Source: Candidatus Cloacimonadota bacterium
GTDB lineage: Bacteria > Cloacimonadota > Cloacimonadia > Cloacimonadales > Cloacimonadaceae
Direction: 5' to 3'
Assembly: GCA_023230795.1 (NCBI GenBank)
Contig: JALNWR010000005.1
Coordinates: 1-26,031, forward strand
DNA: 26,031 nucleotides
Positions 7,555 through 15,203 of this stretch are shown piece after piece. The position numbers and the translations under genes are program-made. The notes under the pieces were generated by a model. It was given only the letters and a program-made list of their open reading frames with translations, did not search any database and was not told the DNA's origin. Position 1 is the stretch's first letter. Every line of letters starts with the position of its first letter.

Positions 7555-8447
7555 TAGATATGAAATTGCACTGTAGTATAGGAATTTTTGCACACAATGA
7601 AGAGGCAAACATCCTGCATTTGCTAAAGGCGATCTCTGCTCAGAAGCTAAGTGATGTCTACATCGAAGAAGTCATAGTGGTCTCAAGTGCCAGCACAGAC
7701 GCTACGGACGATCTGGTGCGTGAGTATGCCCTTGAAAATCCCCGGGTGAAACTCTATACCCAGGCTCGCCGGGAGGGGAAATCCAGTGCAATCAACCTCT
7801 TTATGGCAGAGGCAAAATCCGATCTTTTGGTGGTGATTTCCGGAGATGTGATTCCGGCTGAGCATACCATAGAGCTTTTGGTTTCTGCGTTCCAAAATCC
7901 TGAGATCGGAGCCAGCGGAGGCCGGCCGATGCCAGTGAATCCTGATACAAATCTTATCGGCTATGCAGTGCATCTTTTGTGGCGCTTGCATCACCGCATG
8001 GCAATGATCTCCCCAAAGCTGGGCGAGATGATAGCCTTCCGCAAGGTGATGGAAGGTATCCCCAAGGAATCCGCAGTGGATGAAGCCAGCATTGAAGCCA
8101 TCATCAGGCAAGAAGGCCTGCAGCTGAAATACATCCCCCAAGCAGTTATCCATAATAAGGGTCCGGAAAATCTGCCTGACTTCATCAAACAGCGCCGCCG
8201 CATCCAAAATGGCCACTTGTGGCTGATTAAACGGCAAAATTATCAAGTGGTATCTCAGGATAAGAGCACCCTCATATCGATTTTGAAACAGGAAATCAAA
8301 GAGCGCCCGCAGGACTTTGTCAAGCTGACTTTAGTAGTGGCTTTGGAAGCATATTGCCGCTTGCTCGGCTCCTGGGATTTTTATATCCGGGGCAAAAACC
8401 CCTTCGTTTGGGACATATCCCGCTCTACCAAAGCGGTTAAATCATAA
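7551..8447 (+). CDS. family 2 glycosyltransferase
   Basis: A 298-residue GT-A fold enzyme that should transfer a sugar from a nucleotide-sugar donor. The N-terminal Rossmann-like half shows IGIFAHNEEANI (10-21), VVSSASTDAT in place of the usual D-G-S-T-D-T loop, and REGKSSAIN (74-82). The metal-binding motif is reduced to SGDVIP (about 97-102) rather than a full DXD. The acceptor part contains an AVDEASIE stretch like the ED motif region. A C-terminal hydrophobic stretch may associate with the membrane. The start is GTG at 7551 overlapping the nusB stop, or ATG at 7560. It is directly followed by a radical SAM gene and other envelope genes, which suggests a job in envelope glycan or glycolipid assembly. 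Substrates unknown. Confidence 0.88.
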   Translation: MIDMKLHCSIGIFAHNEEANILHLLKAISAQKLSDVYIEEVIVVSSASTDATDDLVREYALENPRVKLYTQARREGKSSAINLFMAEAKSDLLVVISGDVIPAEHTIELLVSAFQNPEIGASGGRPMPVNPDTNLIGYAVHLLWRLHHRMAMISPKLGEMIAFRKVMEGIPKESAVDEASIEAIIRQEGLQLKYIPQAVIHNKGPENLPDFIKQRRRIQNGHLWLIKRQNYQVVSQDKSTLISILKQEIKERPQDFVKLTLVVALEAYCRLLGSWDFYIRGKNPFVWDISRSTKAVKS

Positions 8448-8456
8448 AGGATATCC

Positions 8457-9539
8457 ATGTTATCAATCATGTTTCGCATCGTCGGCTATTGGCTAATGAA
8501 ACACATCGGTTTCCCGCGCCTCTTACCCATGAATTATACAGTTAGCCTGCTCTATACCTGCAATTCCCGTTGCAGCACCTGCAGGGTTTGGAAAAAGAAA
8601 GCTAAGAACCTTTCTGTGGAAGAATATGCCAAGATCTTTCGCAGTGTGTGCAGGAGTCCATATTGGATTACTTTCAGCGGAGGCGAACCCTTTTTGCGCA
8701 GAGATATAGTGGAAGTAGTCACCACTATCTACCGCATATCCCACCCCCGCATTATCAATATCCCCACCAATGGCCTTTTGGTAGATACCATTGTGGAAAA
8801 CACAAGCAAGATCGCCAAAGCCTGTCCCAAAGCCCAGCTTATCATCAATGTATCTATCGATGGCATAGAGAATCAGCATGATGAGATTCGCAACGTTCCG
8901 GGAAATTACAAAAAGGCTATCTCCACATTTAACAAGCTCAAGGCTCTGGAACTGCCCAATCTCTCTGTCGGAATTCATACCGTGATTTCCAGATTCAATG
9001 TGGATAGCTTTCACTCTGTGGCCAATGAGCTTATGCGCCTGGAGCCGGATAGCTACATCACTGAAATCGCCGAAGAAAGGGTGGAGCTGGATACCGTGGG
9101 ACTGGATATCACACCCGGGAAAGTGTCTTACAAGTCTGCCATAGATTACCTCATCCACCGCATCAAAAATGAGAAATACAAGGGGATGAGCAAGATTACC
9201 ATGGCTTTCCGCATAGAGTATTACAATATGGTCAAGCAGATTATGCGGGACGAAAAGCAGGTGATCCCATGCTATGCCGGTTTGGCCTCCTGTCAGATCG
9301 CCCCTGACGGACATGTCTGGAGCTGCTGCGTGAAGGCATATTCGCTGGGCAATCTGCGCGACAGCAAATATAAATTCGCCAAAGTATGGTGGTCCAAAAA
9401 AGCCAAAAAAGAGCGCAAGAGCATACATCACAAAGAATGCTGGTGCCCTCTGGCCAATGCTTACTACACCAATATGCTGATGAATATTCCCACCCTGATC
9501 AGAGTAAGCTATCGCAGCTTTATCAAATGGTGGAGCTGA
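8457..9539 (+). CDS. radical SAM protein with SPASM-like C-terminal cysteines
   Basis: A 360-residue radical SAM enzyme. The cluster motif CNSRCSTC (Cys35, Cys39, Cys42) is followed by FSGGEPFLR (73-81), the SAM-binding GGE motif, and VSIDGIENQHDEIRN. The C-terminal part carries six more cysteines (272, 279, 290, 291, 328, 330) in a SPASM-like spacing, around CYAGLASCQIAPDGHVWSCC and CWC. Such a region would hold one or two extra iron-sulfur clusters, as in enzymes that mature peptides or modify sugars and cofactors. AAAGGA overlaps the previous stop and precedes the ATG by 5 bases. No precursor peptide is visible next to it. Its place between a glycosyltransferase and envelope genes makes a glycan or lipid substrate as likely as a peptide. 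Confidence 0.88.
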   Translation: MLSIMFRIVGYWLMKHIGFPRLLPMNYTVSLLYTCNSRCSTCRVWKKKAKNLSVEEYAKIFRSVCRSPYWITFSGGEPFLRRDIVEVVTTIYRISHPRIINIPTNGLLVDTIVENTSKIAKACPKAQLIINVSIDGIENQHDEIRNVPGNYKKAISTFNKLKALELPNLSVGIHTVISRFNVDSFHSVANELMRLEPDSYITEIAEERVELDTVGLDITPGKVSYKSAIDYLIHRIKNEKYKGMSKITMAFRIEYYNMVKQIMRDEKQVIPCYAGLASCQIAPDGHVWSCCVKAYSLGNLRDSKYKFAKVWWSKKAKKERKSIHHKECWCPLANAYYTNMLMNIPTLIRVSYRSFIKWWS

Positions 9540-9540
9540 T

Positions 9541-10950
9541 GTGATTGCTCTGCAAAGTAGTCACCACGATCCCCCTTATTCTTTTGTAGAAAGCAGTCTT
9601 TCTCAGGACGGACGTTTTGGCTGGTTCCTGGCCATGTGGCATCCGGAACGGAATCTGCATCTGGAAGAGCTGGGAGCAGAGCTGAAGCTTTCAATCCGCA
9701 ATTCCAGTGCCGCCACTATGAGCCGCATGGAAGTGGAAAAGTGGCTGAAGAGTTTTTTTGTAGAGCTGAATTGGAAGCTTCGCGCCCAGCTGCGCAAGAC
9801 TGATCTTCAGGAGAAGGGGCTGTCGGTGTTCTTTGGCATTATTTTCGATCACGAGCTCTTTTTTGTGCAATTTGGCCGCATTTTCTGTGCGCTTTCGGAT
9901 GGTAAAAAGCTCCGCTTTATAGGTTCAAAGTATCAGGATTACCAGATGCAGACTCTGAAAAAGCTGAATCTGCTGGGCTTTGCCGATGAAGATATCAAAG
10001 TCCGCGTGCATCGCATATTCATCTCAGAAAACCATCGCTTTATCGCCATCAGCGGCAATCTCTGCGGGCATGTTTTTGAGACCCAAAGCGATCTGCCTAC
10101 TCTGGATAAATATATTGAGAGTTTTGCTCAAAGCGAAAACCCTCTGTGGCTGATCCTCGATGGCAGAGCGCAACTGATCAAACCCCGGCGTAAAAAGATT
10201 TCCCGCATGCAGATCAGCTTTATCGCAGTCATCGTGCTCACCCTGAGCGCCACAGCTTATATGCTTTTTGGCAATCGCTTTCTGGATCAGGCCTTACACC
10301 GCACCAGAATGAACGTGCAAAACAACACCGTGTTGAAGCTGGAGCAAATACCCAACAATCTCTCTGTAGAAACCAAGAACTTTCTCAAATACCTGGATCG
10401 CATCGTAAATCTGCCGGCCCGCAATATCGAGCTTGACATCCTGTGGAGCGCCACTTTACCATATCAGGTTACCAGCCCTCCCGTCTTTAGCTTAAACACC
10501 ATCTATCTGGCTTCGGATCACAATCTGATCGCTTTCGACAAAAAGAGCAGAGAACTGATCTGGAAGAAGTCATTCCCTGAAATGATCAACTCCATTTTAT
10601 ACGCCGATAATGTGCTTTTGGTTTGTCTTGCAAACAGCCAAAGTCTGGGCTTCAAAGAAGACGGTACTCAGCTTTGGGAAGCCGAGCTCATGAGCATTCA
10701 CACGAATTTCGGCAGCCTGGAACCCAGCCAGATCCGTCCGGAAGACGATCCGCGTCTGGACCGCTCCATCACAGTGGTGCCTTCTGCAAGATTCATCTCA
10801 ATTTTCGATGCATTCAGAGGTGAAAACCTCTCCACCATCACTTTCAAGCAGGATCTGCACAGCGTCTCAGCTTATGATAATTACGCCACCTGCTTTTATG
10901 CAATAGTGGATGATGGCTTGATCTGTATACAGCTCAAGATCGCAAATTAG
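9541..10950 (+). CDS. membrane-anchored protein with outer PQQ-like propeller part
   Basis: A 469-residue protein I cannot assign by name. Residues 1-210 are cytosolic by topology and mixed alpha/beta. The pattern LSVFFGIIFDHELFFVQFGRIFCAL, given as two strands around 94-118, recalls a degenerate PP2C phosphatase fold, but the metal-binding Asp residues are absent. RRKK at 216-219 precedes a single membrane helix (about 225-244), which puts the C-terminus outside. Residues 285-469 hold PQQ/WD-like propeller strands, such as IYLASDHNLIAFDKKSRELIW and VLLVCLANSQSLGFKEDGTQLWE, enough for only part of a propeller. Start is GTG at 9541 with GGAG 5 bases upstream, one base after the previous stop. 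It probably works with its envelope-related neighbours. Confidence 0.7.
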   Translation: MIALQSSHHDPPYSFVESSLSQDGRFGWFLAMWHPERNLHLEELGAELKLSIRNSSAATMSRMEVEKWLKSFFVELNWKLRAQLRKTDLQEKGLSVFFGIIFDHELFFVQFGRIFCALSDGKKLRFIGSKYQDYQMQTLKKLNLLGFADEDIKVRVHRIFISENHRFIAISGNLCGHVFETQSDLPTLDKYIESFAQSENPLWLILDGRAQLIKPRRKKISRMQISFIAVIVLTLSATAYMLFGNRFLDQALHRTRMNVQNNTVLKLEQIPNNLSVETKNFLKYLDRIVNLPARNIELDILWSATLPYQVTSPPVFSLNTIYLASDHNLIAFDKKSRELIWKKSFPEMINSILYADNVLLVCLANSQSLGFKEDGTQLWEAELMSIHTNFGSLEPSQIRPEDDPRLDRSITVVPSARFISIFDAFRGENLSTITFKQDLHSVSAYDNYATCFYAIVDDGLICIQLKIAN

Positions 10951-10962
10951 GTGTTCGTTTAT

Positions 10963-11661
10963 ATGCAAAGCGTAAACATACAACACAAAAACAGGGGCAT
11001 GATCAGCTTCATGCTGCTGCTTATGCTATGTGCGCTCTTGCCTTTATCCGCTATTGAAAGCCCCGTCAAGACTGGTTTTGCCCGCCTGCAATATGAAGGC
11101 GGAGGAGATTGGTACAACGATCCTGAAGTTTTACCCAATCTGGCCAGGTTTGTCAATAGACATTTATCCTCCAATATTCCCATAGATCAGAGCGTGGTAA
11201 AGGCTTCGGATACCAGACTCTTTGACTACCCTTTTGTATATCTTACCGGCCATGGCAACATCCGCTTTTCGGATCCCGGCTTGAGTAACCTGAGAACCTG
11301 GATGCTGCGCGGCGGGTTCCTCTATGCAGATGATGATTATGGCATGGACGAAAGCTTTCGCCGTGAGATCAAACGCATCTTCCCGGAGCGGGACTTGATA
11401 GAGCTGGACTCCTCTCACCCACTCTTTACCAGCTATTTTGACTTTTCCAGCGGACTGCCCAAGATCCATGAGCATGATAAAAAGCCTCCGCAGTGCTTTG
11501 CCCTTTTTGATGACAATGGCCGCATGATGATGCTTTATACCTATGAAACTAATATCAGCGACGGCTGGGCTGATCCTGACACCCATAACGACCCCGCTGA
11601 GCTTAGAGAGACAGCCCTGCGCTTTGGGCTCAATATCATCCATTATATGATGGCCAAGTAA
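10963..11661 (+). CDS. secreted DUF4159 protein
   Basis: A protein of about 232 residues. An N-terminal signal peptide (hydrophobic core MISFMLLLMLCALLPLSA) is followed by a DUF4159 domain. Typical features are FARLQYEGGGDWYNDPEVLPNL, read as start of domain, then the conserved YLTGHGNIRFSD, LRGGFLYADDDYG, FRREIKRIFPE, and the end LRFGLNIIHYMM. The fold resembles a ThuA/glutamine amidotransferase-like domain, and function is unknown. The open frame extends to a GTG at 10951 directly after the previous stop. The ATG at 10963, with TAGGTG about 9 bases upstream, gives a more normal signal peptide. In other bacteria the domain often occurs beside MoxR ATPase and DUF58 genes, which are absent here. 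Confidence 0.82.
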   Translation: MQSVNIQHKNRGMISFMLLLMLCALLPLSAIESPVKTGFARLQYEGGGDWYNDPEVLPNLARFVNRHLSSNIPIDQSVVKASDTRLFDYPFVYLTGHGNIRFSDPGLSNLRTWMLRGGFLYADDDYGMDESFRREIKRIFPERDLIELDSSHPLFTSYFDFSSGLPKIHEHDKKPPQCFALFDDNGRMMMLYTYETNISDGWADPDTHNDPAELRETALRFGLNIIHYMMAK

Positions 11662-11662
11662 T

Positions 11663-12397
11663 ATGCGAACCTGCATTATCTCCGATCTTCACTACAAATA
11701 CAGCAAACTCACCGCTGAAGACAAAGAGAACAACGCCCTGATCCTGAGCTTCCTGGAGCAAGCTCAGGGCAGATACGATCTTCTAATCCTGAATGGCGAT
11801 ATCTTTGATCTCTGGTACGATTGGAAATACACCATCATCAAGCAATATTTTCCCCTTTTGGTCAAGCTCTATGAGCTCAGGCAAGCAGGCTGCCGCATCG
11901 TGCATATCACCGGCAATCATGATTTCTGGTTTGGGAATTTTCTGCCGGATTATCTGGGGGTTCAGCTGGTAGCAGAAGCTCTTGTATTTACAGCCGATGA
12001 AAAGAGAATCTATGTATGTCATGGAGACACGCATACGGTCAACGATCTGCGCTATCAGGTCTTTCGCAGGGTAATCAGGCTACCTTTGATGAAGAAGATC
12101 TTTGGCTTGCTGCATCCCGATTTTGCTTTGGGACTGGGCAATATGATGTCCCGCAGCAGCCGCACCCGCAAGGATTCTTCCGCTCTGAGAGATAGGAAAA
12201 ATGAAGGGCTGAGGAGCTATGCAAAGAAACTAATCAAAAGCGGCCGGGCCGACTACGTGGTCATGGGCCACAGTCACCATCCAGAATTGATCCAATTTGA
12301 CACCGGTGCTTATGCAAACTCCGGAGATTGGATTTCTCACCACAGTTACGTTGAAATAATATCTGGCCAGATCCAGATCAAACATTATGATATATAA
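11663..12397 (+). CDS. lpxH: UDP-2,3-diacylglucosamine hydrolase-like metallophosphoesterase (LpxH type)
   Basis: A 244-residue calcineurin-like phosphoesterase. The two-metal ligand set of LpxH is complete: Asp8 and His10 (SDLH), Asp46 (NGDIFDLWYDW), Asn85 and His86 (TGNHDFWF), His120 (CHGD), then His203 and His205 (GHSHHP). NDLRYQVFRRVIR and RSSRTRK fit the inserted lid region that binds the acylated substrate. LpxH removes UMP from UDP-2,3-diacylglucosamine to give lipid X in lipid A synthesis, at the inner face of the inner membrane. This supports an outer membrane with lipopolysaccharide. Start ATG lies one base after the previous stop. Some relatives act on other substrates, so the exact reaction is likely rather than proven. 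Confidence 0.82.
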   Translation: MRTCIISDLHYKYSKLTAEDKENNALILSFLEQAQGRYDLLILNGDIFDLWYDWKYTIIKQYFPLLVKLYELRQAGCRIVHITGNHDFWFGNFLPDYLGVQLVAEALVFTADEKRIYVCHGDTHTVNDLRYQVFRRVIRLPLMKKIFGLLHPDFALGLGNMMSRSSRTRKDSSALRDRKNEGLRSYAKKLIKSGRADYVVMGHSHHPELIQFDTGAYANSGDWISHHSYVEIISGQIQIKHYDI

Positions 12398-12411
12398 GAA
12401 GGAGAAATAGC

Positions 12412-13269
12412 ATGAAATTAAAAACAAACTATCTTGCGCTAATTCTAATCCCAGTTATTCTGATATTAGGCCTTACCCTGCTCTATACTCAAAGCAGAAG
12501 CCAGGTCAACTTAGGAAAGGAGAAAGAAGTGAAAGAAACTGCCCAAAATACAGTAAGAGCTATTATAAGCACCACATACGGTGATATCGAATTGGCTTTG
12601 TGGCCGGATTTGGCCCCCAAAACTGTGCAAAACTTCACCAAACTTGCCGGTGAGGGTTTTTATACAGATACCTATTTCCACCGTGTGATCCCAGATTTTA
12701 TGATCCAGGGCGGCTGCCCCAATACCAAAGATAAGGATCGTTCAAACGACGGCCAGGGAGACCCCGGCTACAAATTTGAAGATGAATGCTATGCAGATGG
12801 CGATATCATCACAGGCAAGCTTAATACAGAAGAAGAAGCCGAATTGGTCTGGAGTCAGATCATTGTCCCGCATATGCAGCAAAATCGCACCCCGAACCCA
12901 CAAATTGCAAGCATAGTAAAATCCTGCCAGGAAGCCAGAAGTATGCAGCCCCTGATGGAGCAAACCGTAGAGTTCTATCAACAAACCTGCGAATATACCG
13001 AGCCCGTGCGCGCCAAAATCCTCAAAGCGCCGGTGCTCTATGGCGCCATCGCCATGGCAAATAGCGGCCCCAATACAAATGGCAGCCAGTTCTTTATCGT
13101 TACCAAAAAAGAAGGTACTCCTTGGCTCAATGGCAAACATACAGTTTTTGGTGAAGTAAAATCCGGTATGGATGTGGTTCATGAGATTGAACAGCTCCCC
13201 CGCGATCAAAGAGACAACCCAAATCCTGAAAACCAGGCTTACATAACCGGTATCTCATTTCCCAAATAA
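12412..13269 (+). CDS. membrane-anchored cyclophilin-type peptidyl-prolyl isomerase with an 80-residue insertion
   Basis: Catalyses cis-trans isomerisation of proline bonds, here outside the cytoplasm. Residues 7-26 form one uncleaved-looking hydrophobic anchor with no lipobox. The cyclophilin domain starts at about 47. FHRVIPDFMIQGG (89-101) carries the catalytic Arg91 and Phe95, with Gln99. ANSGPNTNGSQFF (216-228) and TPWLNGKHTVFGEV (236-249) form the rest of the active site. Between FEDE (122-125) and the GAIAMAN strand about 80 extra residues are inserted (about 127-207), rich in Glu and Gln and predicted helical, making the protein longer than a standard bacterial cyclophilin. AAGGAG at 12399-12404 is 7 bases upstream of the ATG. 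Confidence 0.92.
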   Translation: MKLKTNYLALILIPVILILGLTLLYTQSRSQVNLGKEKEVKETAQNTVRAIISTTYGDIELALWPDLAPKTVQNFTKLAGEGFYTDTYFHRVIPDFMIQGGCPNTKDKDRSNDGQGDPGYKFEDECYADGDIITGKLNTEEEAELVWSQIIVPHMQQNRTPNPQIASIVKSCQEARSMQPLMEQTVEFYQQTCEYTEPVRAKILKAPVLYGAIAMANSGPNTNGSQFFIVTKKEGTPWLNGKHTVFGEVKSGMDVVHEIEQLPRDQRDNPNPENQAYITGISFPK

Positions 13270-13280
13270 AGGATAAATTC

Positions 13281-13724
13281 ATGGCACGAATCAACGAATC
13301 TCAATTGCAGCAAGAAATAATGGCATGGATCAGCCAAAACCAATATGTGTATCTGGCAAGCTGTGACAAAAAACAGCCCAGAGTACGCCCGGTGGTGCTG
13401 TTTATGTTTGAAGACCGCTATTTCTTTGCCACTTTCAGTGGGGATTCCAAGGTCGCGCAGATTCAAAACAACAAATTCGTAGAGATATGCATTCCGCTTA
13501 CCGAAGATGGCCAAACTGGTTACATTCGCCTCAGCGGGATCGCAGCTATAGTAAATAATGCAGCGCTCAAGGCAGAAGCCTCCGAGCGCTGCTACTTCTT
13601 TGATCAGTATTTCAACGGATACGATGATCCAGATTACACTCTCATAGAATTTGATCCCGATTATGCGGAATATCTGCGTCCTGGAGAAGGCTTCAGCCAA
13701 GGCTGCAATCTTAAGCGCTACTGA
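13281..13724 (+). CDS. pyridoxamine 5'-phosphate oxidase-like flavin-binding protein
   Basis: A 147-residue split-barrel protein of the PNPOx-like superfamily, which usually binds FMN or a related flavin. The strand pattern YVYLASCDKKQPRVRPVVL, then DRYFFATFSGDSKVAQIQ and VEICIPL, is typical, as is GYIRLSGIAAIV. It ends with a short tail containing LIEFDPDYAEYLRPGEGF. Most such small members are uncharacterised reductases or flavin carriers rather than true vitamin B6 enzymes. AAAGGA just after the previous stop sets the ATG at 13281. The end is followed by a 37-base gap and a small gene. Confidence 0.87.
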   Translation: MARINESQLQQEIMAWISQNQYVYLASCDKKQPRVRPVVLFMFEDRYFFATFSGDSKVAQIQNNKFVEICIPLTEDGQTGYIRLSGIAAIVNNAALKAEASERCYFFDQYFNGYDDPDYTLIEFDPDYAEYLRPGEGFSQGCNLKRY

Positions 13725-13761
13725 CAAAACGGATAGCTCCCTTTTACCCTCAGGAGTATAA

Positions 13762-13953
13762 ATGAACAAAATTGTTAAGGTTAAAGACGACCTGGGAACT
13801 GGCTACATAGTCGTTTCCAAAATCCGGGAACTGCATCTCAGCTTTGGTGAGCTGTCTATCACCTACGATAACGGAGATAAAAGGGTGCTCTCTGCGCAAG
13901 ATCCGGAAAGTACTCTCAAAGATATAATTGTTGCTATAGAAAGCCAAACCTGA
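13762..13953 (+). CDS. small hypothetical protein (63 residues)
   Basis: I do not recognise this protein. The 63 residues are charged and have no membrane helix or signal. The alternating pattern (YIVVSKIRELHLSFGELSITY) suggests a few beta strands followed by a short helix (PESTLKDIIVAIES). AGGAG at 13752-13756 stands 5 bases before the ATG, so it is probably translated. It closes the first block of the operon, and a T-rich weak hairpin follows at about 13982. Antisense frames here look like shadows. Confidence 0.6.
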   Translation: MNKIVKVKDDLGTGYIVVSKIRELHLSFGELSITYDNGDKRVLSAQDPESTLKDIIVAIESQT

Positions 13954-13981
13954 TCCTGGCACTACCCTCTCCCCTGTTCTT

Positions 13982-14003
13982 AGTTTACCGCTATAAACTT
14001 TTT
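13982..14003 (+). terminator. weak hairpin with T run
   Basis: AGTTTA at 13982-13987 and TAAACT at 13994-13999 form a perfect 6-bp stem with a 6-base loop. The last stem base begins a run of five T (13999-14003). The stem is A+T-rich, so termination would be weak. It lies in the only gap of about 200 bases in the plus-strand operon. Confidence 0.3.
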
Positions 14004-14007
14004 AAGC

Positions 14008-14018
14008 TGATATATAAT
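14008..14018 (+). promoter_or_regulatory. possible extended -10 promoter before the lipid cassette
   Basis: TGATATATAAT contains a perfect TATAAT (14013-14018) and, in the overlapping register, a TG-n extended -10. No good -35 box stands at 16-18 bases upstream. If used, the leader before the peroxidase start at 14151 would be about 125 bases. Apart from this site, the weak hairpin and short palindromes, I see nothing else in the gap 13954-14150. Confidence 0.3.
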
Positions 14019-14150
14019 CGGTCTATTCCCATGCTATTTAGCCGGCTTTAAGCATTGCAGACGACTAAGCTTTTGCAGAAAGTATTAGCGGGAAACCGGC
14101 CTTTTGATTATCATGTAATCATTAAGAAAAAAAACATGAGGAACCGTAGA

Positions 14151-14693
14151 ATGAAATACATCATTGCTATCATTATCCTCTTGGGAGGAATTACCATGAG
14201 CACAGCACAAAGCATATACGATTTCAATGTGCGCCGGATAGACGGCAACGAGCAAAAGCTAGATGAGTATCGGGGTAAAGTAATCCTGATCGTAAATACA
14301 GCCAGCAAATGCGGCTTTACCAAGCAGTTTGAAGACCTCCAAAATCTTTGGCAGCAGCACAAGGAAGATGATTTTGTAATATTGGGTTTCCCTGCCAATA
14401 ACTTCATGAACCAGGAACCTGGCTCCAATGAAGAGATCATCGAATTTTGCCAGATCAATTACGGCGTGGATTTCCCTATGTTTGAGAAAATCTCCGTCAA
14501 AGGCAAAGACATCCATCCCCTGTATGAATACCTAACGAGTAAGGAAAGCAATCCCGAATTCGGTGGTAAGATCAGCTGGAACTTCAATAAGTTTCTTATC
14601 TCCAAAGAAGGTAAGATCATTGCCCGTTTCTCCAGCAAGACAAACCCTATTAGCAAGGATATTCAAGATGCCGTGGAGAATGCTCTGAAATGA
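14151..14693 (+). CDS. exported glutathione peroxidase-family thiol peroxidase
   Basis: A thioredoxin-fold peroxidase that reduces hydrogen or lipid peroxides. Numbered from the chosen start it has 180 residues. A short signal peptide (1-20, ending STAQ) is followed by the catalytic Cys54 in NTASKCGFTKQF, Gln88 in FPANNFMNQEPG, and Trp143-Asn144 in ISWNFNKFL. This is the full Cys-Gln-Trp-Asn set with Cys rather than selenocysteine. The open frame begins at 14055, but GAGGAA at 14138-14143 lies 7 bases before the ATG at 14151, and that start gives a clean signal peptide. Its stop overlaps the lipocalin start (ATGA). In bacteria such enzymes usually use thioredoxin as reductant. Confidence 0.9.
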   Translation: MKYIIAIIILLGGITMSTAQSIYDFNVRRIDGNEQKLDEYRGKVILIVNTASKCGFTKQFEDLQNLWQQHKEDDFVILGFPANNFMNQEPGSNEEIIEFCQINYGVDFPMFEKISVKGKDIHPLYEYLTSKESNPEFGGKISWNFNKFLISKEGKIIARFSSKTNPISKDIQDAVENALK

Positions 14694-15202
14694 AGATCAT
14701 CTTGATTATCGCTCTTTTGATATCAGGCACGATGCTTAGTGCCAGGAAGCTGAAGACAGTGGACTATGTGGATATTCCACGCTTCATGGGGGATTGGTAT
14801 GTGATAGCTGTGATTCCGAATATCATCGAGAAAAACGTGGTTAATTCCATCGAATCCTACAGCCTGAACGAGGATGGTACTATAGCCGTGAGATACACCT
14901 ATCGCAAAGGCGGCCCGCAGGGTAAAGAAAAACTCATGCGTCCCAAAGGCAAAATCTATGATACCAGGACCAACGCCGAATGGCGGATGCGAGTCTTCTG
15001 GCCTTTCTGGGCAAAATTCATGATCATAGACTTGGCCGAAGACTACCGTTACACCGTGATCGGAGTGCCAAATCGTAAGTTTTTGTGGATCATGTCCCGC
15101 TCTCCCAAGCTGGCTGAAGCAGATTACTCTGCCATCCTAAAAAGACTGAAGAAGCAAGACTATGACTTAGATAAAATTAAGAAAATACCCCAGATCTGGT
15201 GA
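14690..15202 (+). CDS. secreted lipocalin (Blc-like)
   Basis: A 170-residue bacterial lipocalin, a beta barrel that binds fatty acids or lysophospholipids. The signal peptide covers 1-18 (ends MLSA). Because no Cys follows, it is not an obvious lipoprotein, unlike E. coli Blc. The first lipocalin motif FMGDWYVIAVIP (32-43) and the late motif YTVIGVPNRKFLWIMSR are clear. Start ATG overlaps the peroxidase stop by 4 bases, so the two are translated together. Located in the periplasm or at the outer membrane. It precedes a fatty acid kinase-like fusion by 1 base, which fits a role in lipid carriage. Confidence 0.9.
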   Translation: MKIILIIALLISGTMLSARKLKTVDYVDIPRFMGDWYVIAVIPNIIEKNVVNSIESYSLNEDGTIAVRYTYRKGGPQGKEKLMRPKGKIYDTRTNAEWRMRVFWPFWAKFMIIDLAEDYRYTVIGVPNRKFLWIMSRSPKLAEADYSAILKRLKKQDYDLDKIKKIPQIW

Positions 15203-15203
15203 T

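Noticed and set aside
7066..7608. 180-residue minus-strand ORF opposite nusB
   Set aside because: Lies antisense to a certain gene and has no recognisable family or ribosome site.
8523..9431. 302-residue minus-strand ORF opposite the SPASM radical SAM gene
   Set aside because: Shadow of a clear radical SAM gene; the translation has no coherent domain.
13762..13953. 63-residue protein as a precursor peptide for the SPASM radical SAM enzyme
   Set aside because: It is 4 kb away, has no leader-core pattern or Cys/Gly-rich core, and other genes lie between.
14300..14330. Selenocysteine at the peroxidase active site
   Set aside because: The codon is a normal Cys codon (TGC), so no selenium insertion is needed.
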